Assembly (NCBI GenBank): GCA_004297645.1
Contig: SCUG01000286.1
Span: 1 to 10,332 of the forward strand
Direction: 5' to 3'
From: Saprospiraceae bacterium
GTDB taxonomy: Bacteria; Bacteroidota; Bacteroidia; Chitinophagales; Saprospiraceae
DNA length: 10,332 nt
Part shown: piece by piece, positions 1 to 6,829 of the stretch
Layout of the letters: every line of letters starts with the position of its first letter
How positions within the stretch are numbered: the first letter of the stretch is position 1
Notes under the pieces: model-generated
Seen by the model: only the letters and a program-made list of their open reading frames with translations
Database searches by the model: none
Told to the model about the DNA's origin: nothing
Made by a program: the position numbers and the translations under genes

Positions 1-174
1 CAACATGGTGCATATCAATAGCTCTGCAATACATCTAAGCCAATTCACTGTATTTGATTTAGAGCATGTTTATACTCAACGCCGATAGGCTTTGTGCAAA
101 TCTATTTCTATAGCCGCTAATTGCCTTGAGGCAGTATCAAAAGTCAACTCTGGAATTAGCTTGACAATTTTTAT

Positions 175-242
175 TTCAACACAGAGACACAGAGGCACAG
201 AGAACCAAACTCAACTCTGTGTTTCTGCGCCTCAGTGTTGAA
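175..242. repeat. Imperfect inverted repeat with 28-bp arms
   Basis: Arms at 175-202 and 215-242 match in 23 of 28 positions as inverted copies, separated by a 12-base loop (203-214). The arms are built from short CACAGAG-type words, and each arm begins or ends with TTCAAC/GTTGAA. Two of the five mismatches would be G-U pairs in RNA. I recall similar CACAGAGRCACAGAG-rich intergenic palindromes in many environmental bacterial genomes, so this is probably one copy of a dispersed non-coding repeat. It lies about 140 bp past the end of the symporter gene, so it could also help end that transcript, but there is no U tract. Confidence 0.65.
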
Positions 243-300
243 GAAGTTGGTCACAATTTTTTAGCGATGACTTATGATACAGCCTCAGGGGGAGGGGAAC

Positions 301-319
301 TTGGGGGCTTCGCCCCCAA
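301..319. other. GC-rich stem-loop 3' of the symporter gene
   Basis: A perfect 8-bp stem (TTGGGGGC, positions 301-308, pairing with 312-319) closes a 3-base loop, TTC. It is preceded by a G-rich stretch (287-298). It lies about 60 bp downstream of the symporter stop codon on the minus strand. It could block transcription or protect the mRNA 3' end, but neither side carries the T run of a standard intrinsic terminator, so I do not call it one. Confidence 0.45.
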
Positions 320-379
320 AAGCCCCGATTTGTACAAAACCTATTGAAGCGAAGTAAAAATTTCAAAATCAGCATTCTA

Positions 380-2131
380 TCAACCCACGAAGTACAGGTA
401 CGCGGACAGTATCAAAGCAATCACAACACACGACATGACGATGTCCCAAATGTTGTAGCTGGCTTTGTTCTGCGCCCGGTGTTCGGGGGTCAGGGTTCCG
501 AAAGTAAGCCCACTGATGCGGTCGTAAAGCGGCTTTTCGGTGGCATAGCTTACCGTCACCATCACTATGGAGCACACGATGAAAATGAGCAGGCTGTAGT
601 ATTGGAAGAAAATATTATTGATGACCCAAAAGAAAGATCCTTCATCATAAGTAACTCCGGAAAGAGCTACCGGCGTGTCGATAGCCAGCCTGAAAAGTCC
701 CATGGTAAAGCCAACTCCCAGCGCTGCGAGGCAGCCTTTTGCGTTGAGCCTTTTATTAAAAACACCAAAGAAAAAGACCACGAAAATGGGAGGCGCCAAA
801 TACCCCTGCACGCTTTGCAGGTAATCGTAAAGCCCGCGGCTTCCCTGAATGACTGGAATCCACGCCAGGCCGATGAGCACCATGACGGCAGTGGCAATAC
901 GGCCAATTCTGACCAATCCTTTTTCAGAAGTGTTGGGTTTGAATTTGGAATAAAAGTCCATGGTGAACAGGGTGGACGAAGCGTTGAAGACGCCGGCCAG
1001 CGAACTCATCAATGCAGCAAGCAGCCCTGCCACCACCAGTCCGCGGATGCCCGCCGGAAGTATGGTAGCGACCAACAGCGGGAAGGCTTGTTGGGCATTA
1101 GCAGTTATCAACTGCCCATTGCTATCGAGCATGGCAGCACCCAGGGATTCCACTTTGCCACTTACCGCCAGGGCAAAACATATCATTCCGGGAATGATGA
1201 AAATGAAAACAGGCAACAGCTTCAGGCAGGCTGCGGCTATGGTTCCGCGGCGTGCCTCGGTGAGGTTGGCAGCAGCCAGCGTGCGCTGCACGATGTATTG
1301 GTCGGTGCACCAGTACCATAATCCGATGATGGGAGCACAAAACAACATGCCTACCCAGGGGTAATTGCCATTGAAATACCACGCCATCTGTGTGCTGGTC
1401 TTTACCGGCGCCCAAGTACCTTCCATCCCTGTGGGTACCAACGGTTTCCACAGGTTGAACATTTCGGTGCCACAAATTCGCCGCAATTCCCCCCATCCGC
1501 CGAGGGCCTCTATCCCGTAATAAGTCACGAGCACTGACCCCAGAATGAGGATGATGGTCTGTATGGCCTCGGTGTAAGCGACTGCCTTTAGTCCGCCTAA
1601 AATGGTGTATAGCCCCGTTAGCACGATGACCAGAATGGAGCCAATCCAGAAGCTGTCCATTCCCATAAAGTTAACTTCGGGGATGAGCACGGCGAAGACC
1701 ACACCGCCGGCAAAAATTCCGACGGCTACTTTGGTTAAAATATAGGCTACCAGAGAAATGAGAGAGAGCACCCACCGGGCAGTGGGCGAATATCGCCGCT
1801 CCAGAAATTCGGGCATAGTGAATACTTTGGAGCGCATGTAAAATGGGGCAAGCACCCAGCCCAACACCAGCAAACACCATGCGTGAAGCTCGTAATGAGC
1901 CATAGCCACACCATTAGTGGCGCCTGAACCTGCAAGACCGACAAGGTGCTCTGAGCCGATATTCGAGGCAAAAATAGAGGCGCCGACGACGAACCATCCG
2001 AGGTTACGGCCTGCGAGAAAGTAGTCGTTCGTGGTGTTGCTTCTCTTTTTGATAACCCACCAGGCAATGCCCAGAATCAGGGAAAAATACGCGAGGATGA
2101 CAATCCAGTCAAGGGGAGCTAATGCTGTCAT
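380..2131 (-). CDS. SGLT-like sodium/solute symporter (SSS family)
   Basis: This 583-residue membrane protein belongs to the solute:sodium symporter family, which uses the inner-membrane sodium gradient to import sugars or other small solutes. The hydrophobicity pattern fits about 14 transmembrane helices, the usual number for the SGLT branch. Visible family signatures are NIGSEHLVGLAGSGA (from N57), the GLYTILGGLKAVAYTEAIQ segment in the middle of the protein, the DQYIVQRTLAA motif, and M375-SSLAG, whose paired serines correspond to the sodium-2 site of SGLT-type proteins. These point to the glucose/galactose-like branch rather than proline or pantothenate carriers, but the substrate cannot be read from the sequence. 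The start ATG at 2131 gives a normal N terminus just before helix 1 and has an A-rich leader with no Shine-Dalgarno box. The gene is divergent from the cytochrome synthetase and appears to be a single-gene unit. A CRP-type palindrome lies about 78 bp upstream of its start. It looks intact. Confidence 0.92.
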   Translation of the reverse strand: MTALAPLDWIVILAYFSLILGIAWWVIKKRSNTTNDYFLAGRNLGWFVVGASIFASNIGSEHLVGLAGSGATNGVAMAHYELHAWCLLVLGWVLAPFYMRSKVFTMPEFLERRYSPTARWVLSLISLVAYILTKVAVGIFAGGVVFAVLIPEVNFMGMDSFWIGSILVIVLTGLYTILGGLKAVAYTEAIQTIILILGSVLVTYYGIEALGGWGELRRICGTEMFNLWKPLVPTGMEGTWAPVKTSTQMAWYFNGNYPWVGMLFCAPIIGLWYWCTDQYIVQRTLAAANLTEARRGTIAAACLKLLPVFIFIIPGMICFALAVSGKVESLGAAMLDSNGQLITANAQQAFPLLVATILPAGIRGLVVAGLLAALMSSLAGVFNASSTLFTMDFYSKFKPNTSEKGLVRIGRIATAVMVLIGLAWIPVIQGSRGLYDYLQSVQGYLAPPIFVVFFFGVFNKRLNAKGCLAALGVGFTMGLFRLAIDTPVALSGVTYDEGSFFWVINNIFFQYYSLLIFIVCSIVMVTVSYATEKPLYDRISGLTFGTLTPEHRAQNKASYNIWDIVMSCVVIALILSAYLYFVG

Positions 2132-2208
2132 ATTTTTTTAGTTGAATTGGTGAAAAAGTTTGGCATGAATGGAAGGGCGAATACGGTTTTAGAATGGCAA
2201 GTTTACAA

Positions 2209-2228
2209 TTTGTGATTTGTATCACAAA
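2209..2228. promoter_or_regulatory. CRP/FNR-family operator-like palindrome
   Basis: Perfect 8-bp arms TTTGTGAT (2209-2216) and ATCACAAA (2221-2228) flank four bases. Read in the usual way this is TGTGA-N6-TCACA, the consensus half-sites and spacing bound by the CRP branch of the CRP/FNR regulator superfamily. Its centre is about 88 bp upstream of the symporter start and about 285 bp upstream of the ccsBA start, so control of the symporter is more likely. Which regulator binds is inference; the palindrome itself is plain in the sequence. Confidence 0.55.
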
Positions 2229-2401
2229 ATCCGCCGCAACCTTTCATCGCAGTTATTTCGTATGCTAAGCCCAAACCCCAACTTTGCAGCATTCTGACAG
2301 GCACACTCACCGGGTGCCTTTGAACATTTAGAACTTGTTTGGAGGGCTGCGCCATGCGCATAATCAGTGTTGTGCGGATACCATGGTTGAGCATGCTTTC
2401 T

Positions 2402-2409
2402 TATTTTTG
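2402..2409 (+). promoter_or_regulatory. Possible -7 element (TAnnTTTG) upstream of ccsBA
   Basis: TATTTTTG fits the Bacteroidota -7 consensus TAnnTTTG and would give a transcript start near 2416, about 88 bases before the ccsBA ATG. No well-spaced TTTG-type -33 element is present, and the region is T-rich, so a chance match is quite possible. Confidence 0.22.
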
Positions 2410-2503
2410 CTTTGATTGCTCACCTCGCTGAATCCGACATGGAAGGTTAGTTTTCACCAGTCAAAAATTTGTTATTGAAAGGCCATAAAAACTATAAGAA
2501 ATC

Positions 2504-5500
2504 ATGGGTACATTGAAGAAGTTATACGACCGGATATTTTCCACCACATCTGCCGGGATTTACCTTTTACTATTTGCATTCTCCATCGGAGCGGCCACTT
2601 TTGTCGAAAACGATTTCGGCACCAGTTCTGCTCAAAAAGTCATTTTCAAATCCTGGTGGTTTGAGCTGCTGCTGTTTCTTTTCGCCTGCACCTTGGTAGC
2701 CAATATCATCCGTTTTAAAATGGTGCGGCAAAAAAAATGGGCTACACTCACCTTTCATGCAGCGATGGTAATCATACTCATTGGAGCAGGAGTGACCCGT
2801 TATTTCGGCAGCGAAGGCATGATGCACATCCGCGAAGGCAGTGCCTCTAATTCCTTCCTCACCGCCGAATCATACCTTCAGGTGGAAGCCACCATTAAGG
2901 GTACGAAATACGTCTTTGACGAACCCGCTCTTTTTGCAACGCTGGGCAATAATCATTTCGAACGCTCCTATATTCTCGGCGACCAGAAAGTGAAAGTCGA
3001 AGTGCTTGATTTTATGCCGAACCCAAAAGAAAACATGGTGGATGACGACAATGGCGTGCCCGTAATAAAAATTGTGATTGCCGGGGCTAATGGCCGGGAG
3101 GAGTATTTTGTGAAACGCGGAGACATCAGTCGCATTCAGGGCACGTTGTTCAATTTTGGTACACCCGAAGAACCCGCTGCTTTCAATATCAGCTACGAAA
3201 ACGACAGTTTGTATTTTAAAGCACCCACTACTTTCAGCCAGATGCGCATGGCTACCCAGCAAAAAGATACCATCCCGGCCGGCGTGCGCAGCCCGCTGTT
3301 TTTGCGCAGCATGTATGCCAGCGGATCACAAAGTTTCGTCTTCGGCGATTTCTCGCCGCACGCACGGGTTGAAATCGCTTCCTCGTCGCCCAAAATGGCA
3401 AGCTCAAGCACCGGTGGCCTCAAGGTAAAAATTAGTTCCAACGGCGAAGAGCAGGAAACCCTTGTTTACGGCAGCAAGGGCACGGAAGGAAGCCCTTCCG
3501 TCCTGGCTTTGGCCAATGGTAGCTATGCCGTTTCTTATGGCGCAAAGAGAGTATTTCTCCCCTTTAAAATTCAACTCAATGACTTCATCATGGAGCGCTA
3601 CCCCGGCACCGAAAACGCTTCATCGTATGCCAGTGAAGTCACTTTAGTGGATCCGGAAAATAACGTGAACAAAGACCAACGAATTTATATGAATCACATC
3701 CTGGATTACAACGGCTACCGGTTTTTTCAATCGTCCTATGACCAGGATGAACTTGGCAGTTATCTCAGCGTCAATCACGATGCCTTGGGAACCTGGATTT
3801 CCTATGTTGGTTACATTTTATTGACCCTCGGTATGATATTCACTTTATTGAGTAAGAAAAGCCGTTTCCAGCAATTAGGAGAAAACATTAGAAGAATGAG
3901 ACAGGCAGAAAAAATATTAAGCAGCATTTTAGTGGCGCTGTTGATGTCTTTGGCCACGCCTGCTATTTGCGCACCGCCTGTGGCAACACCGTTAAAAGTT
4001 GCGAGCACACAGCACGCAAAATTGTTCGGCACCCTGCTGATACAGGATTACAAAGGCCGTCTCAAACCGATGGATACGTACACCAATGAAATCCTCCGAA
4101 AATTATCGCGAAAGGAAACACTGTACGGCATGAACGCGGAGCAAATCGTTCTCGGCATGGCTGCCTATCCAGCCGACTGGTACAATGTGCCCCTCGTTAA
4201 AATTGGCAAACATGAGGAAATCAAAAAAATCCTGCAAGTGGATGGGCCGCTGGCATCTTATGAGGACTTCTTCAATGAGCGCGGAGAATACAAATTGAAA
4301 GACCAGGTACGGGCAGCTTACAATACGCCGAAAGGCGACCTCGGTGTTTTAGAAAAAGAGCTGATGAAGATTGACGAAAAAGTGAACATCTGCAACATGG
4401 TATTTTCAGGTTCATTTATGCGCGTGTTTCCGGTGCCGGGCGATAAATCCTACCAATGGCTTTCCCCCGAAGACATGAATCAACAGCACAACACCGCAGC
4501 GGCGAAGGGAGGGGCTTTCATCGAAAAGTTTTACCCTGCCTACATCCCCACCCTTCAGAATGCCATTGCCACTAATGACTGGGGCTTAGCCAACCAACTC
4601 GTCGCCGAACTCGACCGGTACCAACACGAAAACGGAGGAGAAATACTCCCCGGTAAGGCAAGACTAAATGCCGAGCTTTTGCTCAACAAGCTCAACGTTT
4701 TTAATAACCTCACGATGGTGTACGGCCTGATGGGCCTGGTGTTTTTAACCATGCTGTTTACCTCCGTTTTCAAGCCTCGCCTCAATTTGGCTTTGCCCTT
4801 TAAAATTGCATTCGGCATACTGGCTGCCGGGTTCCTGTTTCACACCACCGGGCTGGGGCTGAGATGGTATATCTCCGGCAGGGCACCATGGAGCAATGGC
4901 TACGAATCCATGATTTACATTGCCTGGACAACCATGCTTGCCGGTCTCATTTTTTCAAGAAAATCAATGGGTGGCCTCACTGCCACCAGTGTGCTGGCAT
5001 CCACCATCCTCATGGTGGCCGGTATGAGCTGGCTCGACCCGGAAATCACCCCGTTGGTACCGGTGCTGAAATCTTACTGGCTCACCATTCACGTTTCTAT
5101 GGAAGCAGGGAGCTACGGGTTCCTCATGCTCGGAGCCATTATTGGCGTACTCAACCTCCTGCTTATGGTGGTTGCTTCCCAGAAAAATTCAGCTAAGATC
5201 TATCGCATCATCAAAGAAATGACTTTCATTAGTGAAATGACACTTATAGGTGGCTTATTTATGGTGAGCATTGGTACCTATCTCGGCGGCGTTTGGGCCA
5301 ATGAATCATGGGGCCGTTATTGGGGCTGGGACGCCAAAGAGACTTGGGCACTCGTCACTATTTTGGTCTATTCCTTTATTCTTCACATGCGGTTTATTCC
5401 GGGCTTGAGAGGGCAATTCGCCTTCAACGTCGCCTCCCTGTTTGGCTGGGCCACGGTGCTGATGACCTATTTCGGCGTCAATTATTACCTCTCCGGGCTA

Positions 5501-5632
5501 CACTCTTATGCTGCTGGCGACCCCGTTCCAGTGCCTCCGTTTGTGTACTACGCGGTGGCGATACTCACCACTCTTAGCCTGGCAGCATATTGGAAGTACC
5601 GGCAGTATCTGAAACAGGGAAATAGCATCTGA
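2504..5632 (+). CDS. ccsBA: Fused cytochrome c synthetase CcsBA (ResB-CcsA)
   Basis: This protein exports haem and covalently attaches it to CxxCH motifs of apocytochromes on the periplasmic face of the inner membrane (system II biogenesis). At 1042 residues it is a full-length one-piece CcsBA. The N-terminal CcsB/ResB part has three early membrane helices (about 17-36, 49-69, 80-101) with H85 inside the third, a large periplasmic domain, and another helix near 432-455. The C-terminal CcsA part has a periplasmic segment (about 490-715) and a cluster of helices. It carries the haem-handling WWD motif at W931-W948, including WGRYWGWDAKETW. The four histidines expected for the family are all visible: H85 and H961 in membrane helices, H863 and H1000 flanking the WWD domain on the periplasmic side. 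From M465 there is a second signal-like hydrophobic segment ending ICAPP, near the junction of the two halves. The ATG has no Shine-Dalgarno box. It is convergent with the multihaem cytochrome gene set, whose haems it is a natural candidate to attach. Confidence 0.95.
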   Translation: MGTLKKLYDRIFSTTSAGIYLLLFAFSIGAATFVENDFGTSSAQKVIFKSWWFELLLFLFACTLVANIIRFKMVRQKKWATLTFHAAMVIILIGAGVTRYFGSEGMMHIREGSASNSFLTAESYLQVEATIKGTKYVFDEPALFATLGNNHFERSYILGDQKVKVEVLDFMPNPKENMVDDDNGVPVIKIVIAGANGREEYFVKRGDISRIQGTLFNFGTPEEPAAFNISYENDSLYFKAPTTFSQMRMATQQKDTIPAGVRSPLFLRSMYASGSQSFVFGDFSPHARVEIASSSPKMASSSTGGLKVKISSNGEEQETLVYGSKGTEGSPSVLALANGSYAVSYGAKRVFLPFKIQLNDFIMERYPGTENASSYASEVTLVDPENNVNKDQRIYMNHILDYNGYRFFQSSYDQDELGSYLSVNHDALGTWISYVGYILLTLGMIFTLLSKKSRFQQLGENIRRMRQAEKILSSILVALLMSLATPAICAPPVATPLKVASTQHAKLFGTLLIQDYKGRLKPMDTYTNEILRKLSRKETLYGMNAEQIVLGMAAYPADWYNVPLVKIGKHEEIKKILQVDGPLASYEDFFNERGEYKLKDQVRAAYNTPKGDLGVLEKELMKIDEKVNICNMVFSGSFMRVFPVPGDKSYQWLSPEDMNQQHNTAAAKGGAFIEKFYPAYIPTLQNAIATNDWGLANQLVAELDRYQHENGGEILPGKARLNAELLLNKLNVFNNLTMVYGLMGLVFLTMLFTSVFKPRLNLALPFKIAFGILAAGFLFHTTGLGLRWYISGRAPWSNGYESMIYIAWTTMLAGLIFSRKSMGGLTATSVLASTILMVAGMSWLDPEITPLVPVLKSYWLTIHVSMEAGSYGFLMLGAIIGVLNLLLMVVASQKNSAKIYRIIKEMTFISEMTLIGGLFMVSIGTYLGGVWANESWGRYWGWDAKETWALVTILVYSFILHMRFIPGLRGQFAFNVASLFGWATVLMTYFGVNYYLSGLHSYAAGDPVPVPPFVYYAVAILTTLSLAAYWKYRQYLKQGNSI

Positions 5633-5799
5633 ACTTTTGGCTCTTGTAGGTATGAAGCGAAAGCCACGGGGGTTTGGGTAAGGTGCAGCAGCCCTCATAG
5701 CCTTCTCCCCGAAGAGCCGCCGGAGGGCGTTAGTTTGCGGGAAAGTTAGGAGGCAACCCGAAGTTTAATTCCGAACCTAATGGAAATGCAGGGTTGGCG

Positions 5800-5863
5800 G
5801 CCTGGCCGTACCGGCGGCGTTAGCCGCCGAATGAGGCACCCGGCGGCTAAAAGCCGCCGATAC
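5800..5863. repeat. REP-like nested palindrome
   Basis: Two small perfect hairpins sit side by side: CGGCGGC/GCCGCCG at 5812-5829 with loop GTTA, and CGGCGGCT/AGCCGCCG at 5841-5859 with loop AAA. The two hairpins are also inverted copies of each other, from GTA at 5808 to TAC at 5863, with a short centre (5830-5840). In addition, GCCTGGCCGT at 5800-5809 is repeated inverted at 5870-5879, inside the adjacent terminator stem. This paired-hairpin design is typical of REP/BIME-type extragenic repeats. Whether copies exist elsewhere in the genome cannot be seen here. Confidence 0.6.
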
Positions 5864-5864
5864 A

Positions 5865-5900
5865 CCAAAACGGCCAGGCATTGCTGCCTGGCCGTTTTGG
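5865..5900. terminator. Strong bidirectional hairpin terminator
   Basis: A perfect 16-bp stem (5865-5880 paired with 5885-5900) closes the 4-base loop TTGC. The GC-rich upper stem is followed by four T on the plus strand and, because the stem includes AAAA on the other side, also by four T on the minus strand. It lies 232 bp past the ccsBA stop and 52 bp past the lipoprotein stop, between two convergent genes. That is where a shared, two-way terminator is expected. Confidence 0.75.
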
Positions 5901-5951
5901 CACCGGAAAGTATCTTCTTCCGGCATAGAAAAATCGAATGTTGTTTGGATA

Positions 5952-6707
5952 CTATTTTAGCGAAGCCCCTTCCATGATAATGTCATATCGGTAACCTGCT
6001 CCAAAGTCTCTGTTCAAAGCAATGGCGCCTTCAAAGGTGACCACCTGGCCTAAAGAAACATTTTCGGTAGTCGTAATGGTAAGGTCGTGTTTGTCAGTAG
6101 AACCATCCTGAATATGAATCCAGTTGCGGTTCATAATCATAGGGTTCAGCTTGACCACCTTACCTGTCACCTTAATCACTTTCCCATCGTATTTAGCAGG
6201 GTTTTTAACAAGTTCGGCAATTGTGATGGCCCCTGGAGCAGGCTTTACATTTATAGGCCCCTCGTCTTTAAGAGTGCCACCCTGGAGCTTTCCCATTGCT
6301 TCATCCACCGCTGAGCCGCCGACATTTTCCTTCCTGATATCAGAAACGAGGTACACTGTTTCAAAGACCCGGTTGAATTCCTTGCTCTGGAAATTCTTCT
6401 TCATCAGACCACCTCTGTAAATGTAAGTTGCTCCAATTTCAATTTCGCTGCGTGGGATAGCAATCCAGACATCTTCTCCGTCTTGGGTAGCATTTATGTA
6501 AGTGTATTTTTCCGTGTTCAAAGCCTCTTTGGCGACCACTTTGTGCTCTTCAGTGCTGGCTGTTTGGGCACCCGCCATATCTTGAAGTGCAGAAGGTGCA
6601 TTTCCGCCGTCCGAAGCTGACTGGCTTTGAACGACTTTCGGCTGTGAGTCGCAGGCCATTACATAAAGGCCGAGGCTCAACAGAAGGACAAAATTGAAGT
6701 ATTTCAT
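5952..6707 (-). CDS. Lipoprotein with OB-fold-like domain (NrfJ-like)
   Basis: This 251-residue protein starts with a lipoprotein signal peptide: a hydrophobic stretch (residues 4-17) and lipobox VMAC with the acylated cysteine at C19. A low-complexity Ser/Gln/Ala linker follows to about residue 60. A first domain (about 65-124) contains WIAIPRSEIEIGATYIY and NFQSKEFNRVFETVYLV; I recognise this type as a companion of the next domain but cannot name it firmly. The C-terminal domain (about 158-251) reads like the small OB-fold family often labelled NrfJ or 'DNA-binding protein': GKVIKVTGKV, NRNWIHIQDG (193-202), DLTITT and RDFGAGYRYDIIMEGA. An envelope-anchored protein is unlikely to bind DNA. 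Related proteins occur near multihaem cytochrome genes, which fits this neighbourhood. It is the last of three minus-strand genes, 122 bp after the barrel gene, with a possible promoter of its own. Biochemical role unknown. Confidence 0.8.
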   Translation of the reverse strand: MKYFNFVLLLSLGLYVMACDSQPKVVQSQSASDGGNAPSALQDMAGAQTASTEEHKVVAKEALNTEKYTYINATQDGEDVWIAIPRSEIEIGATYIYRGGLMKKNFQSKEFNRVFETVYLVSDIRKENVGGSAVDEAMGKLQGGTLKDEGPINVKPAPGAITIAELVKNPAKYDGKVIKVTGKVVKLNPMIMNRNWIHIQDGSTDKHDLTITTTENVSLGQVVTFEGAIALNRDFGAGYRYDIIMEGASLK

Positions 6708-6737
6708 GTTGAATATTCTTTAAGTTATTGCCTGACA

Positions 6738-6745
6738 CAAAGGTA
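6738..6745 (-). promoter_or_regulatory. Possible -7 promoter element for the lipoprotein gene
   Basis: On the minus strand the bases read TACCTTTG, a full match to the Bacteroidota -7 consensus TAnnTTTG. It would place the transcript start near 6731, about 24 bases before the lipoprotein ATG, a sensible leader length. A TTTG that could act as -33 lies at 6776-6779, but the 30-base gap is longer than usual. The gene may therefore be transcribed both from the cytochrome operon and from here. Confidence 0.35.
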
Positions 6746-6829
6746 AACTTCGCGTCAGTAACGGGTTTGAGTTTGCAAAGAAAAATCAGGCTAATTGGAA
6801 ATGAAAGTTAAGTTGAACGGCATGCAATA

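Larger units (their letters stand above)
1..379. other. Left-edge intergenic region without a gene
   Basis: No convincing coding region is visible on either strand. The only long open frame touching this stretch (from 344, plus strand) is antisense to the transporter gene. The region holds two structured elements described separately: an imperfect 28-bp inverted repeat at 175-242 and a GC-rich stem-loop at 301-319. The first 174 bases are AT-rich and show nothing I recognise beyond a short TGCC-TTGA-GGCA hairpin near 123-134. The symporter gene on the minus strand ends at 380, so this is its 3' flank. Confidence 0.6.
2132..2503. other. Divergent intergenic region between symporter and ccsBA
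   Basis: This 372-bp stretch separates two divergent start codons and must hold both promoters. It contains a perfect CRP-type palindrome (2209-2228) and one TAnnTTTG-like element on the plus strand (2402-2409). A 63-codon open frame at 2203-2394 on the minus strand has no recognisable features and probably does not code. A 6-bp hairpin formed by AGGCAC and GTGCCT lies around 2299-2319, too weak to interpret. Confidence 0.6.
5633..5951. other. Convergent intergenic region rich in palindromes
   Basis: This 319-bp stretch separates the 3' ends of ccsBA and the lipoprotein gene. Bases 5633-5799 show nothing recognisable. Bases 5800-5900 are a dense set of GC-rich inverted repeats, annotated separately as a REP-like element and a terminator hairpin. 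The small plus-strand open frame at 5780-5977 runs through these palindromes and is not a credible gene. Confidence 0.6.

Noticed and set aside
344..1321. Long plus-strand open frame of 325 codons
   Set aside because: It is fully antisense to the well-supported symporter gene; its translation is Gln/His/Gly-rich, without domains or a leader, as expected of a shadow frame.
2299..2319. AGGCAC/GTGCCT 6-bp hairpin followed by TTT
   Set aside because: Short stem with a loop of about nine bases and no gene ending nearby, so there is no reason to call it a terminator.
57..2340. Similar words ATTTAGAGCATGTTT (57-71) and ATTTAGAACTTGTTT (2326-2340) on both sides of the symporter gene
   Set aside because: They resemble transposon-end sequences and match at 13 of 15 bases, but they are direct rather than inverted, no transposase is present, and nothing else marks element boundaries.
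2203..2394. 63-codon minus-strand open frame in the divergent intergenic region
   Set aside because: No signal, domain or composition hint; it covers the CRP-type palindrome and is most likely chance.
5780..5977. 65-codon plus-strand open frame after ccsBA
   Set aside because: It runs through the palindrome cluster and the terminator hairpin and overlaps the lipoprotein 3' end; its Arg-rich product is typical of GC-rich repeat DNA.
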